Part shown: in pieces, positions 34,613-45,867 of the stretch
Layout of the letters: every line of letters begins with the position of its first letter
Position numbering within the stretch: the first letter of the stretch is position 1
Assembly: GCA_922989275.2 (NCBI GenBank)
Contig: OV277866.1
Location: 80,078,328 to 80,142,327 of the forward strand
Direction: 5' to 3'
Origin: Gari tellinella
Taxonomy: Eukaryota; Mollusca; Bivalvia; Cardiida; Psammobiidae
Length of the DNA: 64,000 nt
The notes under the pieces: generated by a model
What the model saw: only the letters and a program-made list of their open reading frames with translations
What the model was told of the DNA's origin: nothing
The model's database searches: none
Translations under genes and position numbers: made by a program

Positions 34613-34801
34613 ATAGCTCCAACTATACAGTCATGAATATGTATCATTAGAAATAGATTCTATATTCTAGCAGATGATAGCTTCCAGCAGGCTAAAAGTA
34701 AAGCAGAATGTGCTTTATGGCACATTCTACTTACTTGAACCTGCTTTTAGTGGTCACTAATGTCTTTAAAACTAGAAACCGACTATTGGGTAATGGGTTA
34801 A
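34613..34801 (+). mobile_element. M1 MITE, left end missing
   Basis: CTCCAACTATACAGTCATGA through GGGTAATGGGTTAA; hairpin arms with several changes. Confidence 0.82.
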
Positions 34802-35096
34802 AGACTAGGCCTATCATGTATCTTATTTTAAACCAACGTTTATCACAAGTTTCTCAGTGTAATCACAGAGTTAAATGAAGAACAAATGAGTGATCAGAAA
34901 GTTATTGAAATTTCTTCCCATTTCACATACAGTAATCATCGCGGACAATATGGCCTCGTGTCGTCAATTTCCTCCCAAGTGGCTGACAAATAAGACGCGT
35001 AATTGAACTTATAATTTGTATTGAAGTGTCAACGACAGTGTTTTGAAATGGCAGCTCTATAGGAATATTGATTCAGACGTAATCCCGGAAAACTTT

Positions 35097-35297
35097 TTAA
35101 CCCTTTCCCTCATAGCTCAAGAGTTTTTTAGTTTTTAAGAGGGATTGCTACTTAAAGCAGGCTGAAAGTAAAGCAGAAATCTCCTGAAGGAGATTTCTGC
35201 TTTACTTTCAGCCTGCTTTTAGCAACCATTCATCTGGATGTTTAAAATGTTTCCTACAAGGAATATGAAAAGACGTCTGTATGCAGGAAAGGGTTAA
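35097..35297. mobile_element. M1-variant MITE with AAATCTCC apex
   Basis: TTAACCCTTTCCCTCATAGC to GCAGGAAAGGGTTAA. Stem ends GCAGAAATCTCCTGAAGGAG, the same class as 13383-13649. Confidence 0.9.
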
Positions 35298-35412
35298 ACT
35301 TTTATGGTTCTGTTCGGGTACTACGTAGTGATTAACATCTACTTCAAACTCTTCACTAGCATAATATTTCAAATGATTATAGATTTTATATATCTTAAGA
35401 TAAAGTCGTTCA

Positions 35413-35475
35413 GATGTCTAACAGTTTTGATCCTGATCAGATGCCAACTAATTGTCAAGAATACAAGCTGTTTGC
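35413..35475. repeat. CAAACAG-type hairpin, degenerate
   Basis: TAACAGTTTTGATCCTGATC with AATACAAGCTGTTTG. Confidence 0.5.
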
Positions 35476-35734
35476 AAATGGTGAATGCAGTTATGTTGTA
35501 AAAGGATTAAGACTTATAGATTTATTGGCATATTTTATCTTAGAATATTGTAAACTAAGCCTATATTGCTATGTAAGGATTTAAAAATATTTCTTGGATT
35601 TTAAGATTGAAATCTATATATTATTATAGTGTTAACAGCGAGGTCACACTGTGTATGATCTAGTCTAGATCCAGTGACGTATGATAAAGATACATGTTGT
35701 TGTGTTTAGCACAGGACTGCAGGTAGTTGCTAAA

Positions 35735-35990
35735 TTAACCCATTACCTCACAGTCTGTTTCTAGTTTTGAAGAAAGGTTACCACTTAAAGCAAATTGAAA
35801 GCAAAGCAGAATGCGCCTTAAGGTGCATTCTGCTTTATTTTCCATTTGCTTTAAGCTACCATCTGCTAGTATATAGAAACAATTTCTTATGGTATATAGT
35901 TATTCATGAATGCAAAAATAGGAACTATTTCCTTCAGTGAAGGAATAAATTGAAGGCGTAAAATGACATATTTATGGGGTAATGAGTTAA
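35735..35990 (-). mobile_element. M1 MITE
   Basis: TTAACCCATTACCTCACAGT to GGGGTAATGAGTTAA. Both arms carry AAATTGAAAG / CATTTGCTTT-type changes. Confidence 0.88.
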
Positions 35991-36238
35991 GTCTAGACAT
36001 ACATGTACAAGGTTTAATAAGAATTGTTTTCCCTGCACAATCTTGCGTTGATAAACTGATAAACATCCTCTCCGAGGACTTATTGAGCAATGAAGCATTA
36101 ATATGGGATCCAAGGATTATATAGGAGTCTGGGAAATAACCAACCAACATAAATACTTAAGACTATAAGTCTTCAGCATGGTCAAATAGAATGAGGATTC
36201 TCAATTATAGCATTATTGAATCTTACATCCCAGGAATC

Positions 36239-36281
36239 CATTGAAGGCGTAAAAAGGTGCATTTATGGGGTAATGGGTTAA
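36239..36281 (-). mobile_element. M1 right-end fragment
   Basis: CATTGAAGGCGTAAAAAGGT through GGGGTAATGGGTTAA. Confidence 0.75.
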
Positions 36282-36838
36282 TTCTACTCTGACAAAAAAA
36301 AAAATTGTGAAGGAAAGGGTTTACAGGGATTTATCTAAGGAAGAGAAATGTTGGTGATCAAATTTGTTCCAGTAGACGTACTATGAAATACAGCTATCAA
36401 GACAAAATCAATTGAGAAATTCTTTCCTAATAGCTTAGTTTTGATTCCTCAATTTACGGAAATACAATTAAATGAAAAGATATTGGTCCCATCATTAAAC
36501 TGTTAAACTGTTCTAAAATCTATATATTTAATATTTTATAGTAATTGCTCAATATCATAATTATTACCTGGATAGAATGGCATGAGCGATTTTTACGTAG
36601 AATTTATATCGCATTTGGAACAGAAATTGACAGATAAGTGGTGATTACGAAACATAATTGCAGAGAAATGATGGAATATCGCTGATATATGAAGCGTAAA
36701 GATGCCAAGATTGTTTTATAACTATCGATTACGTTCTCGTCTAGCACTAGTCACGCATGCTGGCCGATCAATTACAATTAAATCTCAGTTAAAACGACAA
36801 TTTAATAGAAGACGTTTACTGGTGTTTGAGATAGATTT

Positions 36839-36913
36839 AAGCTTAATGCAGGGTAAAAGTAATGCAAAAAGCTCCTATAGGAGCTTTTTGCATTACTTTT
36901 ATCCTGCAGTAAT
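36839..36913. mobile_element. P1-type hairpin
   Basis: GCTTAATGCAGGGTAAAAGT opposite ACTTTTATCCTGCAGTAA, perfect apex AAAAAGCTCCTATAGGAGCT. Confidence 0.82.
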
Positions 36914-37193
36914 CAGTGGCCCGCTTTTAGAAATATTCATAGTTTGTATTGAAATGAGTGTTGAATGAAGGTGTTTCTGTATATAGCTTTTATTGATGGA
37001 AGTGTCATTTAGAATTAAACACTCTTAGATTGTGGTTTTTTTCTCAATTTTGAAGACTGAAATGCAATATGATTATTATAGAACAAGATGTCAGGCATGC
37101 GAGGTTTTGATTTGTTTCTCGGAGTAGCGAGGGAAAGGAAGCTCAGGCACCCAAGCTGCAGTTAGGATGTTCAGTGAATCTGGGATAGATTGT

Positions 37194-37494
37194 TTAATGC
37201 ATTACCCCATAAGTACGCCTTTTTACGCCTCTAATTTATTTATCCACTGAAGAAAAAAATTCCATTTTATATAGTACATGAAAATATACCAACAGAAATA
37301 TTTTCTATGTCTAAGTAGATAAGTCATGAATATGTATCATTAGAAAAAGATACTTTATTCTAGCAGATGATAGCTTAAAGCAGGCTGAAAGTAAAGCAGA
37401 ATGTGCCTTAAGGCACATTCTGCTTTACTTTCAACCTGCTTTAAGTGGGCACCTATTTTCAAAACTAGAAACTGGCTATGGGGTAATGGGTTAA
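37194..37494 (+). mobile_element. M1 MITE with internal partial duplication
   Basis: TTAATGCATTACCCCATAAG to GGGGTAATGGGTTAA. About 45 bp covering CATGAATATGTATCATTAGA are repeated imperfectly; perfect hairpin with GTGCCTTAAGGCAC. Confidence 0.9.
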
Positions 37495-37724
37495 AGGGTT
37501 TTAGTTGCAAACAATGTAGACCTTGAATTGAAATTGTGGCAGTTGTCAGATTGTAATCACTTTATTATAGGTTTATACATATAACTTTCTAAGACTCAAT
37601 CCTAAGTGTGTATTATTTTATAAGTGTCATTAAAAGTTGAGTTAAAGGACCATCTCATTTAAGATGAAAACCGATTTATGCAAACAAATGAATGTAGAAA
37701 ACTCTACTCGTTGAAAGGAGGGAG

Positions 37725-37772
37725 TTGTTGTTTGGAGGGTGGTTGTAGGGAAGGAACACTGTAGTAAAAACA
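37725..37772. repeat. W1 right-end fragment
   Basis: GGAGGGAGTTGTTGTTTGGA then GGTTGTAGGGAAGGAACACT; the same end as the W1 copies at 46620 and 53944. Confidence 0.6.
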
Positions 37773-38140
37773 CAGTTATCCTTTTGAGGAGTCTTGTAAT
37801 GCCTAATCTTTATTGGTTTATTTTTGTTTTAAACACCAAGCATTTAATTAAGTAATCTAATTTCCTGCATGCACTTAGGAATTATTGAGAAAAAATGATT
37901 GGCCATATATAAAGTTTGATCCCTATCAACCTAAGCATCCGGACAGCGAACAATCAAGCCAACATTTCTGACCTAGATCAGATACCAATTCAGACAAAAA
38001 CTCTGACCAAAGTTCCAAACAATTTGATAATTGTTGATGTTTGGATTCATATATATTTTCACGTTCAATTTTTTTTGAAAATAAACAATAGGGGAAACAC
38101 AGCAAACCATATAATTATAGCTTCTCTAGCATGTAAAGTG

Positions 38141-38387
38141 TTAACTCTTTTAACACCATGGACCTGTTAAAAATGACTCATTACATTTGTGAACAGTGTA
38201 GACCTAGATCAGAGGGCTCCTATAGGAGCCCTCTGATCTAGGTCTACACTGTTATCTAATTAAGACCAGTAGTTATTAAACTACCATGAATTCCGAGTAG
38301 ACTGGTTCATGTTTTTGGTAATTTAAAAGATCCAAAAGGGAACCTAATAACCCACAATAGTTACCTAATTAGTGTTGAAAGAGTTAA
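38141..38387. mobile_element. M7 MITE, complete
   Basis: TTAACTCTTTTAACACCATG to GTGTTGAAAGAGTTAA. Perfect hairpin about 38192-38253: AACAGTGTAGACCTAGATCA, apex GGCTCCTATAGGAGCC. Confidence 0.87.
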
Positions 38388-38641
38388 ATGACTTTGTCAT
38401 GTCGGGAAAGGTGGCCAATCTCTGAACAACACCAAAATTTACTTGTTTGATCACAATCTGTGTTGCAGTAATGGCGACCGAATCTTTAATGATCGAAGCC
38501 ATGAATATTTTATTAAGAATCTTTAGTTAATCAACCTGTCGTTACCATTTTAATGAGTGTTTAGCCTTGAAGTCACTCAATAAATGTTTAGAGAGGGAAA
38601 TATTATTCCCATCCCAGGATGCACAGAAAAGCGAGCTTTTT

Positions 38642-38913
38642 CAGGGATCCAGATAACAGAGTTGATTTCAATTTTCCAAAACTCTCCCTAAGATTTCCAA
38701 ATTTGCATTTTTTAAGTGCGATTTTACAAATGGTACCTTTACCCCATTGTCTGTTTCTAGTTTTGTTGACAGGTGGCTGCTTAAAGCAGGCTGGAAGTAA
38801 AATAGAATGCGCCTTAAGGCGCATTCTGCTTTATTTTCAGCCTGCTTTAAGCTACCATGTACAAGAAAAAAAATCTGAAGATTTAGGAAAAATCCTGAGA
38901 AATGGCAGCCCTG
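38642..38913 (+). mobile_element. N1 chimeric MITE
   Basis: CAGGGATCCAGATAACAG to GAAATGGCAGCCCTG. M1 core TTTACCCCATTGTCTGTTTC with an intact hairpin (GCGCCTTAAGGCGC). The left end looks D1-like. Confidence 0.88.
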
Positions 38914-38923
38914 TGTTTGGAAC

Positions 38924-38978
38924 AGTTTGAGATGCTGGGGGTATCTCTACATCTCATCATTATCTAAACTGATTGACA
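38924..38978. repeat. CAAACAG-type hairpin remnant
   Basis: GGAACAGTTTGAGATGC with CATTATCTAAACTGATTG. Confidence 0.45.
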
Positions 38979-39272
38979 CACTAATTACGCCTTCAGGGAA
39001 AAAATGACCCAAAAATCTATTTTGAGTGGTACTGCAGATGACATGTTTTTGCAGACAAAACTGGCTTAGAGTGCTCAAGGTTAATTAAAGTCACATCCAA
39101 GGAAGTTTTTTTTTTGGGTGTTTTTAAGGCAATATTAACCAAGCATCTCTAGGTTAAGTTTGATTCAAGCAGTGAATTTTATGTCCTCAGAGTTCCAGAA
39201 AAGAGAAGTAAAGGCTACAAGTTATTTGAAGAGTTTTATGCCAGTTCTGTGATGTTCTTTGGAATTGTCTCT

Positions 39273-39357
39273 TTAACCCATTACCGCATTACGTGTATCT
39301 AGTTTTGAGGCAGGTAGCCACTTAAAGCAGGTTGAAAGTAAAGCAGAATGCGCCTAT
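39273..39357 (-). mobile_element. M1 left-half fragment
   Basis: TTAACCCATTACCGCATTAC to the first hairpin arm GCAGAATGCGCC, then abruptly other sequence. Confidence 0.78.
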
Positions 39358-39404
39358 CTATAACTTCAATGAAAAAGAAGGCTAATTGATTGAATAAAAG
39401 ATGT

Positions 39405-39545
39405 TAGTGACAGCTTAAAGCAAGGTGACAGTGAAACAGAAAGCTCCTCAGGAGCTTTCTGTTTTACTGTCACCTAGCTTTAAGCAGTCACCTGCCAGTA
39501 ACACCTAATAATTAACACAATTTAGTGTTCGTAATAGAGAGGTTT
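39405..39545. mobile_element. P1-type MITE, copy with GGTGACAG stem
   Basis: GACAGCTTAAAGCAAGGTGA opposite TCACCTAGCTTTAAGC, apex GAAAGCTCCTCAGGAGCTTT, then TCGTAATAGAGAGGTTTGAC. The same element type is at 62146-62352. Confidence 0.83.
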
Positions 39546-39900
39546 GACTGTTTAAGCAAAGTCATGAAGTTATTGTAAGAGAAAGTGAAATTGTATTGGA
39601 CGGCTAGCCTTGTGTACTTATATGGTCGGACACAGGGCGGCTGATTGTCACAGGTATTCTGAATCATTCTGTTTTTATGGTGATGATAATATTATGCAAG
39701 ATGTTGCGGGGTGATAAGCTGAAGATGCTATCTTCGTCTCCTGTCAATGGCTTTTATGTTTCCATGGTAATTCCGACCCTTTGTGTCAAAAATTATTATC
39801 AAACATCAAAAAATCTTACAGGATCTTCGATGACCTGAAAAGACATAAAATTTCAAGGGTGGTTTTGTAATGATAGGGTGTTGATGATGTGAGTACATTA

Positions 39901-40257
39901 CAGTGATACCCCTCTAAACCGGACATGTGTGGGGACAAAATAAATGTCTGGTGCAGAGGGGTTTTAACCAATAGCTTGTTTCTAGTATGATATATATAGA
40001 TATCTGATCATTCAAAGCAGGTTGAAAGTAAAGCAGAATGTGCCTTAAGGTGCATTCTGCTTTACTTTCAACCTGCTTTAAGTGGTCACCTGTTTTATAA
40101 ACTAGAAACATGCTATGGAGTAAATGGTTATTGGATCATGCAGGATTCAAGCCTCTTTTGGTCCAAGCCACATTCAGTTGCCACGTTCCTATTTTAAACA
40201 TTAAAAAGGTATACTGGTTTATATTATTGATATCTGTTCCTGTGAGAGGCTCGACTG
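39901..40257. mobile_element. Possible pogo-like element with nested M1
   Basis: TA|CAGTGATACCCCTCTAAACC at the left and GAGAGGCTCGACTG|TA at the right; an M1 occupies 39963-40131. Confidence 0.45.
39963..40131. mobile_element. M1 MITE with two same-type halves
   Basis: Both outer parts are the CTAGAAACA...GCTATGG half (left GCTTGTTTCTAG, right CTAGAAACATGCTATGGAG), so the element is nearly symmetrical. Hairpin apex GTGCCTTAAGGTGC. Confidence 0.82.
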
Positions 40258-40516
40258 TAGTTTTGTAAGGGTTTTATACCCACAAATGTAGTTATTAACA
40301 CACCTTTAGGGAGATGACATAAGACTGAAGAATGATAATGTTTATTTAAGGTGAATATTCAGGAAGGAACATGTTACAATCACACCAGTATAGACAGAAT
40401 ATAAGACAGAGCACACACAACCTAGTCTGTTTGTATTTGACTTTTATCACGGAATTTCTTTTTGGAAAATTATGATCCAAAGTATTGAGAATTTGAGACA
40501 CATTGTCAGGCCTTGG

Positions 40517-40582
40517 CAAACAGAGTAGACCCTGATCAGACTGCACCTGAAGGAGCAGTCTGATCAGGGTCTACACTGTTTG
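40517..40582. repeat. M2-type hairpin
   Basis: CAAACAGAGTAGACCCTGAT opposite ATCAGGGTCTACACTGTTTG, apex CTGCACCTGAAGGAGCAG. Confidence 0.8.
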
Positions 40583-40744
40583 CCATAATCAGCTTACACA
40601 TTTTGGAAATACAATTGTGTGATAAAAGTAATTTGTTAATTATTTATGATAATAATTAATACAGTAACACAGAGATTCCCAATTTTTTATGAATTTTACG
40701 GTAACCTTTACTTCATAGACACATTTTTTTCACAGTTTTACCTA

Positions 40745-40986
40745 TTAACCCTTTACCCCCATAGCCGATTTCTAGATTTTGAAAACTATGAGCACTTAAA
40801 ACAGGGTGAAAGTAAAGCAGAATGTGCCTTAAGGCGCATTCTGCTTAAGTTTCATCCTGCTTTAAGTTACCACCTTCTAGGATATATATAAGGAATATGT
40901 ATGATATTTTTTGTTTTCATGGAGGTGTGAACAAAAGATTGAAGTGTGAAAAAAACTGAAAAAGAAATTGGTTGAACAGTGGTTAA
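40745..40986 (-). mobile_element. M1 MITE, right half diverged
   Basis: TTAACCCTTTACCCCCATAG; lower stem GCACTTAAAACAGGGTGAAA with CATCCTGC, ends CAGTGGTTAA. Confidence 0.82.
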
Positions 40987-40999
40987 ATTTACCCTGTCT

Positions 41000-41192
41000 C
41001 AGGGCTCCTGATAAGAGCTAGTTTTTTCAACAAGTCCAACATTTTCTCACTCTTTTTAGCACCAAATCCTAAGGTGTTACTACTCATTAGAATCGTCTCG
41101 AAGAGACGATTCTAATGAGTAGTGACACCATAGGGTTTAATTCAGAAATAAAGATTTTAGTTTTTGAAAAACTACCCTTATCTGGTGCTCTG
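41000..41192 (-). mobile_element. D1 MITE, complete, TSD CTGTCT
   Basis: CAGGGCTCCTGATAAGAGC to CTTATCTGGTGCTCTG, flanked by CTGTCT at 40994-40999 and 41193-41198. Confidence 0.93.
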
Positions 41193-41287
41193 CTGTCTCA
41201 AGCTTGAGTGTTTTTGATAAATAAGAAATTTTAATATTTGAAAATCAGAATTCTGTGATATGCCATCAGGATTCCTGTAGATTCAAA

Positions 41288-41495
41288 CAGTCGAACTTGA
41301 GTTAAGCACATATTCTTTAAAGAAGTGTGCATGTTTTAAAGACTAGTAGCTTCTTTTAATGCAAGACAGAAATTCAAAGCAAAATTCTCGCTCAACTTTC
41401 TGCTTTACTGTTGTCTTGCATTAATGAGCAAACACCTTTATTTATGACTGCTTAATAATCTTTTATTGAGTTGTTGCTTAATGTGCATTTGACTG
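41288..41495. mobile_element. P1-like MITE with CAGT ends
   Basis: CAGTCGAACTTGAGTTAAGC to GCATTTGACTG. Inner hairpin TTAATGCAAGACAG ... CTGTTGTCTTGCATTA with an M1-like CTGCTTTACT. Confidence 0.7.
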
Positions 41496-41872
41496 TAGTT
41501 TTTGTATGCAAGTAAAATTGACAAAAAGAAATTGACTTACAATTTTAATGGACAAGTCATTATAGAACATTTCCTTGTATCAGCAGGAGGGGTATAGATT
41601 AACGAAAGCCTGTACGTGCTATCAGAGTAATATCATTCAAACACACACTACAATATCATATGCCCCCATGGTTTCAGAAAGATACAAATTTCCAAGTTGG
41701 AAATTGAATTTGAACGCGGTAGGAAAAAAGGTAGAGCGTAATCTTATAACTCGGTGTCCTATGGATGAAGAATGCGTCTGGTTTCAAATGCATTTATGGA
41801 ATCTTGGGGCGAAAGCATGATAAGCCTGCAACTTGATGGTTTTACGACGCAGGCGATCTGGAGTGGTACATG

Positions 41873-42010
41873 TTTAAACCCTTACGGTGCAGAGACAAAA
41901 TTTACATTGTTTGCAAACAGTGTAGACCCTGATCAGAGGGCTCCGTTAGGAGCCCTCTGATCAGGGTCTTCACTGTTTGGCATACCTTTCAATCTTGTTG
42001 CCTTGGGAAT
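41873..42010. mobile_element. M2-type hairpin with partial ends
   Basis: Hairpin 41914-41979, CAAACAGTGTAGACCCTGAT opposite ATCAGGGTCTTCACTGTTTG; TTTAAACCCTTACGG to the left may be an old TTAA end. Confidence 0.72.
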
Positions 42011-42433
42011 ACCCTATAATTGACCAAATAAGCTGGATATTTAACAAAAATGGAAGAGTCGGCTTGAAAATTCAGCACCGTAATAGTTTAATATTTTTTT
42101 CACTGAGTAAATGATGTAAGTGCATAATTGAATTTCAGCATGCTTCAAAGTTTGAAGGGCTTCATGATTGAAAGGAAGTTCCTGGTTTTGGGGTGGTGTT
42201 AATAAATCTTGTTTCAAAGGTTTTTTCAGTTATTATCTTTTGGGCTACAGTTTATGACTTAAAAACTTGAGCATTTTTGACAGTTTTACATCTACAACGA
42301 ACACAAAATTGTCATCTTCAGCAATCCTGGTGCGGAGGATGTTTATATATATCCCTTCTGCTGTAGAGTATCCATATGTGAAACTGTCCACTTTCAATGT
42401 CTATCATCTGAACATTTACATTGGCATAAAAGG

Positions 42434-42624
42434 CAGGGTTCCAGATAAGGGGGAGTAATGTGATCAAATCCAACATTTTCTAGCTTATTCTGCACCAAAT
42501 CCTATGGTGTTACTACTCATTAGAATCGTCTTTTCGAATGATTCTAATGAGTAGTGACACCACAGGGTTTAATGCAGAAAAAAAGATTTTAGTTTTTGAA
42601 ATACTCCCCTGATCTGGATCCCTG
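42434..42624 (-). mobile_element. D1 MITE
   Basis: CAGGGTTCCAGATAAGGGGG to CTGATCTGGATCCCTG; loop shortened (CGTCTTTTCGAATGATT). Confidence 0.88.
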
Positions 42625-42780
42625 TTAAGGTTCTTTTGGAAGCCTTAAATGTTGAATATTCAGTTTTTTATCCTTTATGCTGAATTTTTAAATAGATCAT
42701 TTTGTATTTATTAATTATTAATTTCATTTTGATTTTGAAAGGCTGTTTTATAGAAAATGTATCAGAATTATAAAAGTAAA

Positions 42781-43009
42781 TCAAACAGTGCAGACACTAG
42801 GTCCAAGGTTATAAAGTTTTTCAGTTGAGTCTAAAGTCATTCTCAAGCATTTGGTAGGTCAGATTTGAGCCTAGAACACACTCAGACTCAGCTCAAACCC
42901 TTTATAACCTTGGAACCTGATTAGAGGGCTCCTACACTCCTTCAGGCGCCCTCTGATCTGGATCTGTACTGTTTGCAAACATTATTGCGTCCAGCATGAC
43001 AAGGGTTAA
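42781..43009. mobile_element. M2-type element interrupted by S1
   Basis: TCAAACAGTGCAGACA at the left and CCTGATTAGAGGGCTCC ... CTGTACTGTTTG at the right are two hairpin halves split by S1; ends ACAAGGGTTAA. Confidence 0.75.
42800..42917. mobile_element. S1 palindromic element, copy 1
   Basis: GGTCCAAGGTTATAAAGTTT to CCCTTTATAACCTTGGAACC. Inner text TCAAGCATTTGGTAGGTCAG is shared with the other copies. Confidence 0.82.
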
Positions 43010-43328
43010 CAGTGTGATGTGGATCTTCATGCAGATTTAATGGACACAGATAACATCTGGATATATCAACCCTTTCTAGTATGGAGTGCCCGTCATCTAC
43101 TGAAAATAGTGTTTGCTCAAATTCTGAACTTTACATGCTGTGTTACTTACACATTTTAAATCAACAGGAGCCAAGTTACAAAGATCTTGGAGCTTGATCA
43201 GGCACAAGTTTTAGTATCAGGATCCACACTGTTTACAAAGTTCTTCAGTTTTTGGCATTGGTGTTAAACGGGTCAAATTTACAAACAACGATGGCCCACC
43301 ACTGTCAAAACTGGTCTGTTTACAGAAA

Positions 43329-43537
43329 CAGTAGAGCCACTGTTAAGGGGTAGTTAATTGACAAAGCATTGAGATCTCAAGATTCCGCTCATTTTCTTAA
43401 TGCAGCATTAAAGTAATGCAGAAAGCTTCCACAGGGAGCTTTCTGCATTAGTTTTATGCTGCATTAAGAAGTGATCTCTGGTTAAAATTTTGTTAAACAC
43501 AGAATATATTATTGGTGGTTTAACGGAGAGTTTACTG
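43329..43537. mobile_element. P1 MITE with CAGT ends next to TA
   Basis: CAGTAGAGCCACTGTTAAGG to TTTAACGGAGAGTTTACTG. Hairpin 43397-43468: CTTAATGCAGCATTAAAGTA, apex AAAGCTTCCACAGGGAGCTT. Confidence 0.78.
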
Positions 43538-43782
43538 TACCTATCAAGTTGAATGTTTTTTAATCAGTTTCGCTACTTACTTATTTGATGAACACCTTAT
43601 ACAGCTTGTTCACAGATGCGAAATTTATTCATGAACATATCTGAAAGCAGTAGGGATCTTGTCAATCCCCTATTGAAACTAACATAGATTAGTAACATAG
43701 ATAAGTAGCGAAAGATTACAAACTCAGATTAATAATAAAGATGACTATCTGAAATGTTGCAGATTCTGATACAGGTAGCAAG

Positions 43783-43839
43783 ATGAAAGTAAAGCAGTTT
43801 AAGCTCCTTTAGGGGCTTTCAGTGCAACTTTGCTGTGAG
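43783..43839. repeat. M1/P1 hairpin remnant
   Basis: GATGAAAGTAAAGCAGTTTA with AAGCTCCTTTAGGGGCTTTC. Confidence 0.5.
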
Positions 43840-43844
43840 CAGTA

Positions 43845-44004
43845 TTCTCTAGGAGCCCTCTGATCTGGGTCTACACTGTTTGCTTATTTAGACCAGTATT
43901 TATTAAACTATCAAGAATTCTAAGTAGACTGGTTCATGTTTTGGTAACTTAAAAATTCACAAGGGAACATAAAAACCCTCAAGTGTTACTAAGTGTTTAG
44001 TTAA
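43845..44004. mobile_element. M7 MITE, left half lost
   Basis: AGGAGCCCTCTGATCTGGGT then GACTGGTTCATGTTTTGG as in 38141-38387, ending TTTAGTTAA. Shares its TTAA with the next M1. Confidence 0.8.
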
Positions 44005-44243
44005 CCCGTTCCCCCATAAATACGCCTTTAATTTATTGCTTCAATAAAGAAATAAGTTCCAATTTAAACAATAAAAAATAGAAGTCGTAAGAAATATTTG
44101 CTATATTGTAGCAGATAATAGCTTAAAGCAGGCTGAAAGTAAAGGAGAATGCGCATTAAGGTGCATTCTGCTTTACTTTCAACCTGCTTTAAGTGGTCAC
44201 CAATCCTTTAAACTAGAAAACAGGCTATGGAGTAATGGGTTAA
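44001..44243 (+). mobile_element. M1 MITE
   Basis: TTAACCCGTTCCCCCATAAA to GGAGTAATGGGTTAA; apex GCGCATTAAGGTGC. Confidence 0.9.
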
Positions 44244-44625
44244 AAGCCACCTGTCAATAATAGATCTATACGTGTTTCTTCATTGAAAGCTGCAGGTAAC
44301 CACAGTCTTTGAGAAAGACTTTTACATTAATTTGTAAGCTTTTACTTTCTAATTGTTGATGATGATAAGAAAACATGTGTTATGAATTTTGATTTGAGGA
44401 TTGTCTAACAAAGTTTATATGTGTCCCATGGTTTTATATGTGTCCCATGGTGCTATATATGAATAAGACAGACCAGCACAATGTCAATATGACTTCTAAA
44501 GGACATTGAGAGTCTTTTGATCAGTTTACTGATAACTTTAATGGAAGTTGCTTGTTATGCATAAACATGTACAGACACTCCCAGATAGTATGACCGCTGA
44601 AAGGGCTGCTTTGCTGCAGTTCATT

Positions 44626-44877
44626 TTAACCCATTGCCCCATAGCCTGTTTCTAGTATTGAAAATAGGTGACCGCTTAAAGCAGGTTAAAAGTAAAGCAG
44701 AATGCGCCTTAAGGCGCATTATGCTTTACTTTCAGCCTGCTTTAAGCTACCATGTGCTAGGATATAGAAAATATTTCTTATGTTTTATATTCATGACTGT
44801 ATAAATTGGAACTGTTTTCATCAGTGGAGGAATAACTTGAATGTGCTAAAAGGCGTAGTTATGGGGGAAAGGGTTAA
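44626..44877 (-). mobile_element. M1 MITE, complete, 252 bp
   Basis: TTAACCCATTGCCCCATAGC to GGGGGAAAGGGTTAA; apex GCGCCTTAAGGCGC. Confidence 0.92.
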
Positions 44878-44927
44878 GGACAGGTGGCTCGGTTGAGCTC
44901 AGATAAAAAATGATGAAAGTAAAACAG

Positions 44928-45021
44928 GGTCCAAGGTTATAAAGCTTTTCAGTTGAGTCTAAACCCACTCCCAATCATTTGATTGGTCAGATTTGAGCCT
45001 AGGCTTTATAACCTCGGAGCC
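44928..45021. mobile_element. S1 palindromic element, copy 2, shortened
   Basis: GGTCCAAGGTTATAAAGCTT to GGCTTTATAACCTCGGAGCC. It splits an older hairpin (GATGAAAGTAAAACAG ... CTTCTTTACTTTGCC). Confidence 0.8.
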
Positions 45022-45359
45022 ATGCTTTCTTCTTTACTTTGCCGAGCATTTAGCAACCCACCTGTCTTTAATCCTTTTCCTGCTGTTTGCACAGATTGAT
45101 GTTTGTTTTAAAGGGTGAAGACACAGATCTTACATTTCCTGAAGGATCTGTCTGATCAGGGTCTGCACTGTTTTCTTATAGCATCTATATGACATATCTC
45201 GCTCTTGCCTGTGGAAAATATTTCTTATATGATAAGCCAGTGTAGAAGTTCATATTATAGATGTCCATAGTAGGCAGAGTAATAATATGAACTTATGAAT
45301 ATTCAGTGATAGTAGTGATATGTTCTTGAGTTTCCTCATTTGTAACCTTGTCACACATA

Positions 45360-45578
45360 TAGGCATCTTTTGCAAACAGTGTACCTGTGGAAAGAATACT
45401 TGTCCAATGCAAACAGTAGAGACCCAGATCACAGGGCTCCTGAAGGAACCCTCTGATCAGGGTCTCCACTGTTTGTTATACATGTATTGCAAAACATTAG
45501 CAAATTTCAATCATAAAAAGTCTGGATTAATTGGAAACTTGAACGGTTCTATTGAAGTTTCACAGAGGAAAGGGTTAA
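45360..45578 (-). mobile_element. M2 MITE, left end lost
   Basis: CAAACAGTGTACCTGTGG through CACAGAGGAAAGGGTTAA. Hairpin 45410-45475 with TAGAGACC/GGTCTCCA. Confidence 0.82.
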
Positions 45579-45867
45579 AAATTTTATTACATATTCATGG
45601 TTCAAGGTTCCAGATAAGAGGGAGTAATCTGAACAAATCCAACATTTTCTCACTCGTACCGCACTAAATCCTATGGTGTTACTACTCATCACTAATGAGT
45701 AGTGACACCATAGGGTTTAATGCAAAAATAAAGATTTTAGTTTTTGAAATACTCCCCTTATCTGGAGCTCCGCATTATATAGTCTGGATTAAAAGGAAAC
45801 TGGAATGGTCCTTTTGAAGTTTCACAGAGGAAAGGGTTAAAAACTTTAAATTACATATTCATGGTTA
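45522..45867 (+). repeat. Duplicated M2 end and flank around a D1
   Basis: TCTGGATTAATTGGAAACTT ... ATTACATATTCATGGTT (45522-45603) recurs as 45782-45865 with about 10 percent differences; D1 lies between. Confidence 0.72.
45605..45772 (-). mobile_element. D1 MITE with short palindrome
   Basis: AGGTTCCAGATAAGAGGG to CTTATCTGGAGCTCCG; the centre is cut down to CTACTCATCACTAATGAGTA. Confidence 0.86.
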
